A stretch of 48,208 nt of DNA from an uncultured Pseudomonadota bacterium (GTDB taxonomy: Bacteria; Pseudomonadota; Gammaproteobacteria; Burkholderiales; Methylophilaceae). Within the stretch, counting starts at the first letter, position 1. Each line of letters begins with the position of its first letter. Below are positions 19,482 through 27,086 of this stretch, piece after piece. The stretch is taken from NCBI GenBank assembly GCA_903846555.1, contig CAINBI010000072.1, positions 1-48,208 on the forward strand, written 5' to 3'. Position numbers and translations under genes: made by a program. The notes beneath the pieces were generated by a model, which worked only from the letters and a program-made list of their open reading frames with translations, was not told the DNA's origin and did not search any database.

Positions 19482-19856
19482 TTATTTCACTGATTTTTTA
19501 TCTTGCTGCTGATAATACTCACGCACTTCCGTCATATCAAACTCGCGAGCCCATTTAATAATTTCATCAAATGCTGGCGCGCCAATTTCACCCACTTGCG
19601 CATGAATGCCAGCTTGTTCACGAATCACTAAAATACCTGGAATTTGATTCACTTCAAAATACTCACCTATACCAGGGTCTGTTTCAGTATTAACCATGCC
19701 GAATACAATATCTGGGTTAGCCGCAGCAGCAGCTTCAAACGTTGGCGTAAAATCCACGCAAGGGTCACACCAAGGCGCCCAAAAATCCACGATGACAAAG
19801 GCGTTATTTTCAATGGTATCTTTAAAATTATCTTTATTTAGTACAATAACGGCCAT
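19482..19856 (-). CDS. Thioredoxin-family protein with C-D-P-C motif
   Basis: A 124-residue cytoplasmic thioredoxin-fold protein. The active site W-A-P-W-C-D-P-C has C30 and C33; standard thioredoxin is W-C-G-P-C, so the first variable residue is Asp rather than Gly, which would be expected to alter the redox potential. The cis-proline is seen in N-Q-I-P-G-I-L-V-I. The C-terminal 20 residues are charged and rich in Gln and Lys. There is no signal peptide. It is a single gene with an upstream gap of about 100 bp and the terminator at 19423-19450 downstream. It is probably not the housekeeping thioredoxin; the partner is unknown. Confidence 0.85.
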   Translation of the reverse strand: MAVIVLNKDNFKDTIENNAFVIVDFWAPWCDPCVDFTPTFEAAAAANPDIVFGMVNTETDPGIGEYFEVNQIPGILVIREQAGIHAQVGEIGAPAFDEIIKWAREFDMTEVREYYQQQDKKSVK

Positions 19857-19964
19857 AACAAAATCCTAAATTTAATTGATTAATTGAACAACTAGCGCGA
19901 GTTTATCAGACACAGGCATTTTAGTTAAGTGCCAGCTAAGTAAGTCGCACATCACTACAGCGCA

Positions 19965-20567
19965 TTAATCGATTGCGTTACCCCAACTCCCAGCAAAACA
20001 TAGCTCATTCAGTGGTCGACGTGCGCGTGCGGCAGTTTCGCGAGCGAGCAGTTCGCCATCTAAGCTGGCAATATCTGCCGCATAGCCGATTGAAAGCATG
20101 GCCATTGGTGTAAATTGTGCGGGAATAGCAAATGTGTGTCTCGCACTATCCGTATTAAAACCACCCATCTGGTGCGCCATTAGCCCCATGCTACTGGCTT
20201 GCAGGCAAACATTCTCAGCGGCAGCACCTGTATCATATTGCGCCCAGCGATTAGGCTGTTGATTGTGATTAAACAAGCTATCTGCACAAACCAGCAATAA
20301 TATTGGTGCATCTTTTACCCAAGTTTGATTGCTGGCAGCAAGGCAATCAAACGCTTGCTGCCACGCTTTTACGTTTACATTTTTATTCCAAACGATAAAA
20401 CGCCAAGGCTGATCACCAAAACATGACGGTGCCCAGCGCGCGGCCTCAAGCAAAGCAATGGTCTGCGCATGGCTAACAGACAGGCTGGCATCATAAGCGC
20501 GCCCACTCCAGCGGTTAGCAATAACTTCATTAATAGGTACTTGGGTATTAGCTGGTTTATGCATCAC
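19965..20567 (-). CDS. Nitroreductase-family FMN oxidoreductase
   Basis: A 200-residue flavoprotein of the NADH-oxidase/nitroreductase fold. R-W-S-G-R-A-Y-D near the N-terminus is the FMN-phosphate binding segment, A-R-W-A-P-S-C-F-G-D-Q-P-W-R-F-I-V the second flavin motif, and D-T-G-A-A-A-E-N-V-C-L-Q-A the dimer helix. Such enzymes reduce nitroaromatics, quinones or flavins with NAD(P)H; the natural substrate is not predictable. It lies 37 bp after the old-yellow-enzyme gene on the same strand, so the two are probably cotranscribed as a reductive stress or xenobiotic pair. Confidence 0.9.
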   Translation of the reverse strand: MMHKPANTQVPINEVIANRWSGRAYDASLSVSHAQTIALLEAARWAPSCFGDQPWRFIVWNKNVNVKAWQQAFDCLAASNQTWVKDAPILLLVCADSLFNHNQQPNRWAQYDTGAAAENVCLQASSMGLMAHQMGGFNTDSARHTFAIPAQFTPMAMLSIGYAADIASLDGELLARETAARARRPLNELCFAGSWGNAID

Positions 20568-20604
20568 TTATCCGTTGAAGCTTTATTGAAAATTAGTTGA
20601 AATT

Positions 20605-21678
20605 TTAGGCGTTTAAAAAAGGATAATCTGTGTAACCCTTTTCAGTGCCTCCATAGAATGTTGATGAGTCGGCGGTATTGAGTGGCGCATCTGTTCTAAA
20701 ACGCTCGACTAAGTCTGGGTTGGCAATAAACGGCACACCATAAGCAATTACGTCGGCATGACCACTAGCAATTGCGGTATTGCCTCGCGCTTTGTCAAAT
20801 GCCAGATTGGCCATGTAAGAACCTTTAAAAATCTTACGCAGTGCTAAAAAATCAAAAGTATTATCTTTACCCGTCATGTCACCTTCAATCGCGTGCAAAT
20901 AGGCAAGATTAAATTGATTCAGCTCACTGGTAACGTAGTTAAACAAGGCTTGCGGGTCGCTATCTTGCATATCGTTGAAAGGATTAACTGGTGAAATACG
21001 AATACCCACTTTGTCAGCCCCTGCAACGTCCACTACGGCTTTAGTCACTTCCATTAAGAAACGTGCGCGGTTTTCAAAACTACCGCCGTAATTGTCGGTG
21101 CGCTTATTGCTGCCATCACGTAAAAACTGATCAATTAAATAACCATTCGCCGCATGAATTTCCACACCGTCAAAACCCGCCGCCAGCGCACATTGTGTGG
21201 CGTGAACATAATCTGCAACGATACTGGGTAATTCACTAGCGTCTAATGCGCGCGGCTCAACGTAATCAAGCAAGCCTTGGTAAGTAAATGCCTGACCCGC
21301 AGGCTTAACGGCAGAAGGTGCGACTGGAATTGCGCCGTTTGGCAATAAACTTGGGTGTGAAATTCGGCCTACATGCCATAACTGTATGACGATTTTCCCG
21401 CCTTTAGCATGCACGGCATCGGTGACTTTTTTCCAACCAGCGACTTGGGCATCGGTATAAATACCTGGCAAGGCAGGATAACCGTGCGCCATCGCTGAGA
21501 TGGGCGTGGCTTCTGTAATGATTAAACCTGCCGTTGCACGTTGCTCATAATAAGTCACGTTTATGGCTTGCGGCACACCACCTTCAGCGGCTCTGTTTCT
21601 AGTCAGTGGCGCCATTACCATACGATTTTTAAGACTGATTGAACCTAAGTTAACTGGACTAAATAAATCTAATGCCAT
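20605..21678 (-). CDS. Old-yellow-enzyme NADH:flavin oxidoreductase (NemA/XenB-like)
   Basis: A 357-residue TIM-barrel flavoprotein. The N-terminus L-F-S-P-V-N-L-G-S-I-S-L-K-N-R-M-V-M-A-P-L-T-R matches alkene reductases. The substrate-binding His/Asn pair is in V-E-I-H-A-A-N-G-Y-L-I-D-Q-F-L (about residue 180), followed by R-T-D-N-Y-G-G-S-F-E-N-R-A-R-F. Such enzymes reduce activated C=C bonds, nitrate esters and N-ethylmaleimide with NAD(P)H. It is the first gene of a two-gene unit with the nitroreductase. GGAGAAGC lies just upstream of the ATG. No regulator gene is adjacent. Confidence 0.94.
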   Translation of the reverse strand: MALDLFSPVNLGSISLKNRMVMAPLTRNRAAEGGVPQAINVTYYEQRATAGLIITEATPISAMAHGYPALPGIYTDAQVAGWKKVTDAVHAKGGKIVIQLWHVGRISHPSLLPNGAIPVAPSAVKPAGQAFTYQGLLDYVEPRALDASELPSIVADYVHATQCALAAGFDGVEIHAANGYLIDQFLRDGSNKRTDNYGGSFENRARFLMEVTKAVVDVAGADKVGIRISPVNPFNDMQDSDPQALFNYVTSELNQFNLAYLHAIEGDMTGKDNTFDFLALRKIFKGSYMANLAFDKARGNTAIASGHADVIAYGVPFIANPDLVERFRTDAPLNTADSSTFYGGTEKGYTDYPFLNA

Positions 21679-22104
21679 GTGCTTCTCCGATAAGTGATGA
21701 GTAAAATGTTGTATATTTTACTATGGGCTAAAATTGTTTGTTCTTGATTGATATGATCTAATTGGTATTTCAATTGGCTGCCTCACGCACTCAAATATGC
21801 GACCAATATTTTCATGTTTAAGTTCTATTATGTGCGAATTTGAATATGAAGGTAAAACTTATACTTGCACAAACACAAACGGCTGATAACTCCAAAAATA
21901 GATTCATGACTAATATCCTTGAAAAAAACTCAAGGTTGGGCATGAATTATTAGGCGTTTTAATATACTGCTAAATAATGCGCTTAAATTTTAATTTTTTT
22001 AGTTTAAAAATGTTTGGCACATTTTTGACACAGTTGGCACATTATTTTGTGTGATTTTACATCACTTCGAATTATGTCGAAGTAACGTAACTCTTTGATT
22101 TATT
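21679..22104. other. Gene-free gap between the reductase pair and tRNA-Leu
   Basis: About 425 bp of AT-rich sequence. It should contain the promoter of the old-yellow-enzyme gene. A short inverted repeat CCTTGA...TCAAGG lies near 21918-21935, a repeated TTGGCACA near 22013 and 22034, and a small hairpin CTTCGA...TCGAAG near 22067-22084 just downstream of the tRNA. No convincing gene is seen. Confidence 0.5.
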
Positions 22105-22190
22105 TGGTGCCCGGAGCCGGAATCGAACCGGCACGCCCATAAGGCGAGAGATTTTAAGTCTCTTGTGTCTACCAATTTCACCACCCGGGC
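22105..22190 (-). tRNA. tRNA-Leu (anticodon TAA)
   Basis: The minus strand folds into a class II tRNA of 86 nt with encoded CCA: acceptor stem GCCCGGG paired with CTCGGGC-type 3' strand, D-loop A-A-T-T-G-G-T-A-G-A-C, anticodon loop CTTAAAA with anticodon TAA, a long variable arm, and T-loop GGTTCGAATCC. A minus-strand TAGAAT at 22229-22224 could be its -10 element. No integrase or duplicated 3' end is found nearby, so it does not look like an occupied attachment site. Confidence 0.97.
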
Positions 22191-22584
22191 AGATGGAAGG
22201 TTGTACATCAATTAACGGTGCGTATTCTAACACCTACTGAGATTTTTTTAGTAACATTTATCTGGGTTTCCGCTTATTTTTTCATTTAACGACTTGTAAT
22301 ATAATTTCTTTGGTGAGAATTTATATATTGCGTAGCTTAAATAACGAATTCACTTAATTATCAGGAAATACTGGGATTACAGAACCGAACCACCATTTCT
22401 AACCTCTCCATTTTATAAAGTAATGCATAAACTTTCTGGATGCCTTCTTAAATATAGGCGATAGAATGTCATTCCAGATTGACACCTATTTTATTATTTG
22501 GGCTACTATGGTCTCACCTTGTTTTAATAATGAAACAACAATTAAATTAACCTTAATAATCACCAACCTTGGAGTCAAAAAATA
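22191..22584. other. Gene-free gap between tRNA-Leu and the ComEA-like gene
   Basis: About 390 bp, AT-rich. It should contain the tRNA promoter on the minus strand and the promoter of the downstream gene on the plus strand. I find no coding frame, repeat or structured RNA in it. Confidence 0.45.
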
Positions 22585-22932
22585 ATGAAAATGATGAAAA
22601 TGATGTTCGCATTAGTTACTTTTTTAAGTCTTAGCTTTAGTGCAATGGCCGCTGTTAACCTGAATACTGCGTCACAGGCGGAGCTTGAAGCATTAAGTGG
22701 TATAGGCCCAGTTAAAGCGCAGGCCATTATGGATTACCGTAAAAAGAATGGTGGCTTCAAATCTGTAGATGAACTTGAAAAAGTAAATGGTATCGGCCAT
22801 GCGACATTAGAAAAATTACGCAAAGATATTTCAGTCAATGGCAAAGCTGCTGTGGCAGCACCTGTAGCAACTAAACCAGCTAAAGCCGTTGATGCAAAAA
22901 AAGCAAATGATACAAAGGCAAAGGCTAAATAA
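22585..22932 (+). CDS. ComEA-like helix-hairpin-helix protein
   Basis: A 115-residue exported protein. A signal peptide ([18 protein letters not shown]) is followed directly by the [18 protein letters not shown] motif and a second G-I-G (K-V-N-G-I-G-H-A-T), the paired helix-hairpin-helix DNA-binding fold of ComEA. The last 30 residues are Lys/Ala-rich. In Neisseria and other naturally competent proteobacteria such a protein binds incoming DNA in the periplasm and ratchets uptake. A type IV pilin lies 3.4 kb away, but no other competence gene is in the window. GGAG lies 12 bases before the ATG. Confidence 0.88.
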   Translation: MKMMKMMFALVTFLSLSFSAMAAVNLNTASQAELEALSGIGPVKAQAIMDYRKKNGGFKSVDELEKVNGIGHATLEKLRKDISVNGKAAVAAPVATKPAKAVDAKKANDTKAKAK

Positions 22933-22944
22933 TAGCTTTCAAGC

Positions 22945-22972
22945 ATTAAGCCCCTAAATTAGGGGGCTTAAT
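22945..22972. terminator. Hairpin between converging comEA-like and rppH genes
   Basis: Ten-base perfect stem ATTAAGCCCC/GGGGCTTAAT with a loop of about eight bases, 12 bp after the ComEA-like stop and 30 bp before the rppH stop. T-runs are weak, but placement and stem strength favour a shared terminator. Confidence 0.7.
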
Positions 22973-23001
22973 GTTGTAATAAATCGGCATTACGGCAATA
23001 T

Positions 23002-23478
23002 TTATTTATGGTGCAAATACGGCGCCAACTCATTTAATGCGGATTCATAGACTGCGCGCTTAAATTCAATCACATCTTCTAGCGGCACCCAGTATTCACT
23101 CCAACGCCAAGCATCAAATTCTGGATGCTCGCTGGTACGTAGCGAAACATCACTATCGCGCCCTACCATACGTAGCAAATACCAAATTTGCTTTTGACCT
23201 TTATAGCTTCCACGATACTCGCGCTTAACCCAAGTGGTTGGCACTTCATACCTAAGCCAATCTTTGGTGCGACCCAAAATTTGCACATGCTCAGGCTTTA
23301 AGCCGACCTCTTCCATCAGCTCACGATACATTGCCTGCTCTGGGCTTTCGCCGTGGTCTATACCACCTTGCGGAAACTGCCATGCATGCTCACGGATACG
23401 CTTACCCCAAAAAACCTGATTGTGAGCATTACATAAAATAATGCCTACATTCGGGCGAAACCCGTCTCGATCTAACAT
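23002..23478 (-). CDS. rppH: RNA pyrophosphohydrolase (Nudix)
   Basis: A 158-residue Nudix hydrolase that removes pyrophosphate from 5'-triphosphate mRNA ends and starts RNase E-dependent decay. The Nudix box spans residues 38-60: G-G-I-D-H-G-E, seven residues, R-E-L-M-E-E-V-G-L. The N-terminus [15 protein letters not shown] and W-Q-F-P-Q-G-G are specific for RppH rather than other Nudix proteins. Length is close to the 176 of Escherichia coli. It is a single gene, divergent from the propeller gene, with 88 bp between the starts. Confidence 0.96.
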   Translation of the reverse strand: MLDRDGFRPNVGIILCNAHNQVFWGKRIREHAWQFPQGGIDHGESPEQAMYRELMEEVGLKPEHVQILGRTKDWLRYEVPTTWVKREYRGSYKGQKQIWYLLRMVGRDSDVSLRTSEHPEFDAWRWSEYWVPLEDVIEFKRAVYESALNELAPYLHHK

Positions 23479-23566
23479 AGCGTTATACTGCCTTAATTAT
23501 TTAGTGTAATTTTTTCATATTTTGAGCATTATTGGAAGCGACCATTTACGTATAAAATGTAAGCCT

Positions 23567-24571
23567 ATGAATATACAAACAATTAAATCCTTAAAAATTA
23601 ATCACTTTATTGCATTTATGCTTACTTGCATGATGAACGTTGCCTGTCACGCTGCAAGTCATCATGTAAATCAAAATATAAGCCCACATTTTGCCTACAT
23701 TACCAATCAGGGTGATGACACTATCTCGGTGATTGACACCACATTAAATCAAGTGATTAGCACCATTAAAGTGGGCAAAGCACCTGTTGGCGTTGCGGTA
23801 TCAGCAAAGTTGCAGCGTGCTTACATTTCCAATGTAGAAAGCCAAGAAATAAGCATGATCAATACACAAAATAACACGGTAGTAGAAACGCTAAAAATTG
23901 AAGGTTCGCCAGTGGGCTTGGCACTATCGCCCGACAGTCAAACCCTTTATGTCGCCGACTGGTTCGACAATCGCATCTTAGCCATTAGCACCCAACCAAA
24001 CCATTTAACCCGCGTAGTTGCCGTAGGCGACGCGCCAGCAGGCTTGGTGGTTAGCCCTAACAAGCAATGGCTTTACGTTGCCAATCGCGATAGCAACGAC
24101 ATTGCCGTCATCGACACCGCAACACTCAGTATTAAAAAGCGCATTAAGGTTGGCACACATCCTTACGGCATTGCCCTCAGTGCCAGCGGAAAATTATTAG
24201 TGAGCGTTAATGTAAAAGATGACACGGTCAGCATTATCAATACCAAAACCAAGCATCAACATACCGTCAAAGTCGGTTATCACCCCTATTGTGCGGCAAT
24301 AAGTCTGGATGAAAAAACGCTGTATGTCAGCAACACGCAAGACGATAGCGTGACGGTCATTAACATTGCCACACAAAAAACGATAGCCACCATTGCGGTT
24401 GGTAGCACGCCAGAAGGCATTAGCTTAGACCACAGCAAGCACCGCGCCTACGTTGCCAACTGGGGCAGCAATAATGTAAGCGTGATAGATACCAACACCA
24501 ATAAAATATTGACGACGATTAAAACTGGCGAAAAAAGTCGTGCGTTTGGGCGGTTTATTTTAAGCCGCTAA
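23567..24571 (+). CDS. Exported seven-bladed YVTN beta-propeller protein
   Basis: A 334-residue exported protein. After a signal peptide (F-I-A-F-M-L-T-C-M-M-N-V-A-C-H-A) come seven repeats of about 42 residues built as 'hYVsN...ddtvsVIDt.tnkvi.tIkVG..P.Gialsp'. The first begins F-A-Y-I-T-N-Q-G-D-D-T-I-S-V-I-D and the last R-A-Y-V-A-N-W-G-S-N-N-V-S-V-I-D. A seven-bladed propeller is therefore expected, resembling YncE and the propeller proteins found with PQQ-dependent alcohol oxidation. ATG 23567 is chosen because the signal peptide starts there; an upstream TTG at 23522 is unlikely. The next gene is MxaD-like, which supports a role near periplasmic methanol oxidation, but the partner is not shown. 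Confidence 0.85.
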   Translation: MNIQTIKSLKINHFIAFMLTCMMNVACHAASHHVNQNISPHFAYITNQGDDTISVIDTTLNQVISTIKVGKAPVGVAVSAKLQRAYISNVESQEISMINTQNNTVVETLKIEGSPVGLALSPDSQTLYVADWFDNRILAISTQPNHLTRVVAVGDAPAGLVVSPNKQWLYVANRDSNDIAVIDTATLSIKKRIKVGTHPYGIALSASGKLLVSVNVKDDTVSIINTKTKHQHTVKVGYHPYCAAISLDEKTLYVSNTQDDSVTVINIATQKTIATIAVGSTPEGISLDHSKHRAYVANWGSNNVSVIDTNTNKILTTIKTGEKSRAFGRFILSR

Positions 24572-24762
24572 TGGCAAAATCACCCAGACACATCAATGTC
24601 AACCAAGCCCATTATGACTTCGTTAGCGTGAATACAAGTCGCAATGCATGTCACAATGCATTTTATAAAGTGACGTTCTCATTTATAATGCGTCGTTGTT
24701 TTGAATGATTCTTCTCAACATTGAGAATCCCTCTCATGCTTGGGAATTTTGGAGAAAAATAA

Positions 24763-25299
24763 ATGAAAAAGATGTTAGCAATACTTGCATTAAGCCTAGG
24801 CGTTAGCTTAGTTCCGTTTACAGCCGCTGCACATGGCCCATCGCCACAAAAAGTTGAAAAAGTCATAGTCATCAAGGCTGACCCCGCTAAAGTATGGGCC
24901 ATCGTTAAAGATTTTGGCAACATTCACAGCTGGCACCCAGGCGTTGCCAGCACTAAACTTGAGAAAAAAGGTGACGACACTTTTAGAACACTCACGTTTA
25001 AAGATGGCGGCAATGTGTATGAAAAATTACGCAGTGTAGACGACGCCGCAATGAAGCTTAAATATGAAATTGTCTCAGGCACATTACCGCTAACAGACTA
25101 CAACGCCAGCATGACCGTGGCTAAAGGCGACAAACCTGGCGAAACCACCGTCACATGGGTAGGCCGTTTTTACCGCCTATACAAACTTAACCCACCAATT
25201 CCAGCGGGTCAAGATGATGAAACCGCTGTAAAAGCCATTACTGGTATTTTTGATTCAGGTTTAGCTAACTTGAAGAAAGTGGCTGAAGCCGCAAAGTAG
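24763..25299 (+). CDS. mxaD: MxaD-like periplasmic SRPBCC protein
   Basis: A 178-residue protein with a signal peptide ending A-A-A-H-G and an SRPBCC (START-like) domain: V-I-V-I-K-A-D-P-A-K-V-W-A-I-V-K-D-F-G-N-I-H-S-W-H-P is the classic first strand and helix. Length, export signal and the F-Y-R-L-Y-K-L-N-P-P-I-P-A-G-Q-D-D segment suit the MxaD family, a periplasmic protein that helps methanol dehydrogenase interact with its cytochrome. The rest of an mxa or xox cluster is not in this window, so an orphan paralogue is possible. GGAG lies 8 bases before the ATG. The gap of about 190 bp after the propeller gene leaves open whether they share a transcript. Confidence 0.72.
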   Translation: MKKMLAILALSLGVSLVPFTAAAHGPSPQKVEKVIVIKADPAKVWAIVKDFGNIHSWHPGVASTKLEKKGDDTFRTLTFKDGGNVYEKLRSVDDAAMKLKYEIVSGTLPLTDYNASMTVAKGDKPGETTVTWVGRFYRLYKLNPPIPAGQDDETAVKAITGIFDSGLANLKKVAEAAK

Positions 25300-25421
25300 T
25301 TGAAACATCAACGTGATTCTGTGCAAAAAATGACAAAATTATCACTTAATCAACATTTAAAGTGACATTTTGATACTTTTTTTCGGTAGTCATACAAAAA
25401 ATATCAGTTTTTATGTGATTT

Positions 25422-25454
25422 AAAAAAGGCGAAACATCATGTTTCGCCTTTTTT
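25422..25454. terminator. Rho-independent terminator after the MxaD-like gene
   Basis: Long perfect stem AAAAAAGGCGAAAC/GTTTCGCCTTTTTT with loop ATCAT. It lies 120 bp after the MxaD-like stop and just before the vapBC promoter, insulating the two units. Confidence 0.93.
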
Positions 25455-25492
25455 ATTGGCAAAAATAACATACTTGCAATGCGTAGTAAGTA

Positions 25493-25528
25493 TTGACTGC
25501 CAAAAATCCTTACAGTAAAGTAAGGATT
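25493..25528 (+). promoter_or_regulatory. vapBC promoter with overlapping palindromic operator
   Basis: TTGACT (25493-25498) is spaced 17 bp from TAAAGT (25516-25521). A perfect nine-base inverted repeat AATCCTTAC/GTAAGGATT with a six-base spacer (25505-25528) covers the -10 region. This is the usual place for a VapB or VapBC autorepressor site. The assignment is by position and symmetry. Confidence 0.7.
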
Positions 25529-25547
25529 ATTAAAGAAGGAGCATACT

Positions 25548-25790
25548 ATGTCAACAGCAACACTTAGCTCTAAAGGGCAAATTACAATTCCAGCGGCAGT
25601 CAGAGCTGCAATGGGCATCGACAATGGCAGCCGCATTGAGTTTGTCGCCACAGAAAACGGGCAATTTTTAATGATAGCCGCCGTCAGCCCTGCGTATAAA
25701 CTAAAGGGTATGCTACGCAAACCAGAAGCACCCGTTACAATTGAACAAATGAATCAGATGATTGCATCTCGCGGCGCAGCTACACAATGA
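25548..25790 (+). CDS. vapB: VapB-type antitoxin (SpoVT/AbrB fold)
   Basis: An 80-residue protein. The N-terminal swapped-hairpin AbrB DNA-binding domain is clear: A-T-L-S-S-K-G-Q-I-T-I-P-A-A-V-R-A-A-M-G-I, then G-S-R-I-E-F. The C-terminal half (L-K-G-M-L-R-K-P-E-A-P-V-T-I-E-Q-M-N-Q-M-I) has the shape of a toxin-binding tail. It overlaps the PIN toxin gene by 4 bp (ATGA) and has AAGGAG before its ATG, giving strong antitoxin translation. It is expected to neutralise the toxin and repress the operon at the palindrome upstream. Confidence 0.92.
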   Translation: MSTATLSSKGQITIPAAVRAAMGIDNGSRIEFVATENGQFLMIAAVSPAYKLKGMLRKPEAPVTIEQMNQMIASRGAATQ

Positions 25791-26182
25791 TTGGATTAGA
25801 CACCAATGTTGTAGTGCGCTACATTGCGCAGGATGATCCACTACAATCTGCAAAAGCCTCTCGATTATTTGAATCACTCTCCAATGAAAACCCAGGCTTC
25901 ATTACGCTAGTATCAATAGTAGAACTTGTTTGGGTGATGCAAGGTTGCTATCAGGCAAACAAGCAAGACTCAATCGCCATACTGCAAACGCTTTTGCAAA
26001 CACAAGAAATATGCATAGAGAATGCTGAAGTTGTTGCACAAGCATTGCGCGTATACGCTGCGACAAGTGCCGATTTTGCAGACTGCCTAATTGAGCGCTC
26101 GGCCAACCATGCAAAATGCACACGCACCGTGACTTTTGATAGTAAAGCCTCAAAATCGGCAGGCATGATACTGATTGAGTAG
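25787..26182 (+). CDS. vapC: VapC-type PIN-domain toxin
   Basis: A 131-residue PIN-domain ribonuclease, the toxin of a type II module. The acidic catalytic set is intact: D5 in M-I-G-L-D-T-N-V-V-V-R-Y, E46 in S-I-V-E-L-V-W-V, D96 and D99 in S-A-D-F-A-D-C-L-I, and D118 in V-T-F-D-S-K-A. VapC enzymes typically cut tRNA anticodon loops or rRNA; the target here is unknown. The start overlaps the antitoxin stop. Nothing suggests inactivation. Confidence 0.93.
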   Translation: MIGLDTNVVVRYIAQDDPLQSAKASRLFESLSNENPGFITLVSIVELVWVMQGCYQANKQDSIAILQTLLQTQEICIENAEVVAQALRVYAATSADFADCLIERSANHAKCTRTVTFDSKASKSAGMILIE

Positions 26183-26308
26183 CGAAGGAAAAATGCTCAT
26201 CGATCTGCAAACAAAAAACTTGGCACAGCTATTGCATTACAATTTCTTAGCACCTAAATGATTTACCCAGTGAAACAACATTTATATTTATTTAAAAGGA
26301 AAGACAAA

Positions 26309-26761
26309 ATGAAACAAGTACAAAAAGGTTTTACCTTAATCGAGTTAATGATTGTAGTGGCCATTATTGGTATTTTGGCGGCGGTTGCAATACCACAGTA
26401 TGGTGACTACACATCTAGAGCCCGTGCAGGCGCTGCGGCGATGGAATTGGATTCAGTGAAAACGGCCATAGCATTATGCTTTACAGAGAATGGTAATGTC
26501 CTAACAGGCTGTAACGCTGGCGCATTAGGTGTACCAAATATTACAATTACCAGAAACATTACAGCCGTAGCAAGTGTAACCAATGGCGTGATTTCGGTAA
26601 CTACTGGTGCAACGACTGCTGCTGGTACCAATTTAACATCTGTACTAACTCCATCATTTACTGCAGGTGATTCAGTATTGACTTGGGTTAACAGTGGTAC
26701 AGTTTGCAACTCAGCTAGAGGCAATAAAGTTGGCCAAAACGGTTGCGCAACTGCGACTTAA
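26309..26761 (+). CDS. pilA: Type IV pilin, PilA-like
   Basis: A type IVa prepilin of 150 residues. The short leader M-K-Q-V-Q-K-G is cleaved before F-T-L-I-E-L-M-I-V-V-A-I-I-G-I-L-A-A-V-A-I-P, with Glu5 of the mature protein present. The C-terminal region is Thr/Ala/Gly-rich with two Cys pairs, C-F-T-E-N-G-N-V-L-T-G-C and C-N-S-A-R-G-N-K-V-G-Q-N-G-C, the last forming the usual D-loop. ATG 26309 is chosen because of AAAGGAAAG just before it and the leader length; an ATG at 26258 would give an implausibly long leader. It is a single gene with its own terminator; no assembly genes are near. Confidence 0.95.
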   Translation: MKQVQKGFTLIELMIVVAIIGILAAVAIPQYGDYTSRARAGAAAMELDSVKTAIALCFTENGNVLTGCNAGALGVPNITITRNITAVASVTNGVISVTTGATTAAGTNLTSVLTPSFTAGDSVLTWVNSGTVCNSARGNKVGQNGCATAT

Positions 26762-26778
26762 TCCTAAGACTTAAAACT

Positions 26779-26807
26779 AAAACCCTGCCTTGCGGCGGGG
26801 TTTTTTT
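26779..26807 (+). terminator. Rho-independent terminator of the pilin gene
   Basis: GC-rich stem AAACCCTGCC/GGCGGGGTTT with a TTGC loop followed by seven T, 20 bp after the pilin stop. Confidence 0.92.
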
Positions 26808-27086
26808 ATGGGTGGCAGGAATATAATGTTTGTTGATGATAGCGATTACCGTCATTTTTAACTTGCTTGCAAAACGCCGATGAGCAATATAGCGGTTGAA
26901 TAGATGATGATGTACTGCATGACTATGCATGAGCAAAATACCCTCGCTAAATCATGCCACTTGCTGATTTGACCTTATGTGCAAAATTTTAATGATTTGC
27001 ATCAGCACACAGGTCTTCTGTGAGAAGGGCGTTTTAAGTCTGCTTATTCGTGTTAAGGGGGCGCTGATTTATTCACCCGTGAATCA

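Noticed and set aside
21846-21953. 35-codon frame between the reductase genes and the tRNA
   Set aside because: It has an ATG and a stop, but no ribosome binding site, no recognisable motif and it lies in AT-rich spacer; chance is likelier.
22105-22190. tRNA-Leu as an integration site of a genomic island
   Set aside because: No integrase gene and no direct repeat of the tRNA 3' end was seen on either side within the window.
25548-26761. VapBC plus pilin as a defence island
   Set aside because: Each unit has its own promoter or terminator, and no nuclease, helicase or phage-sensing gene accompanies them.
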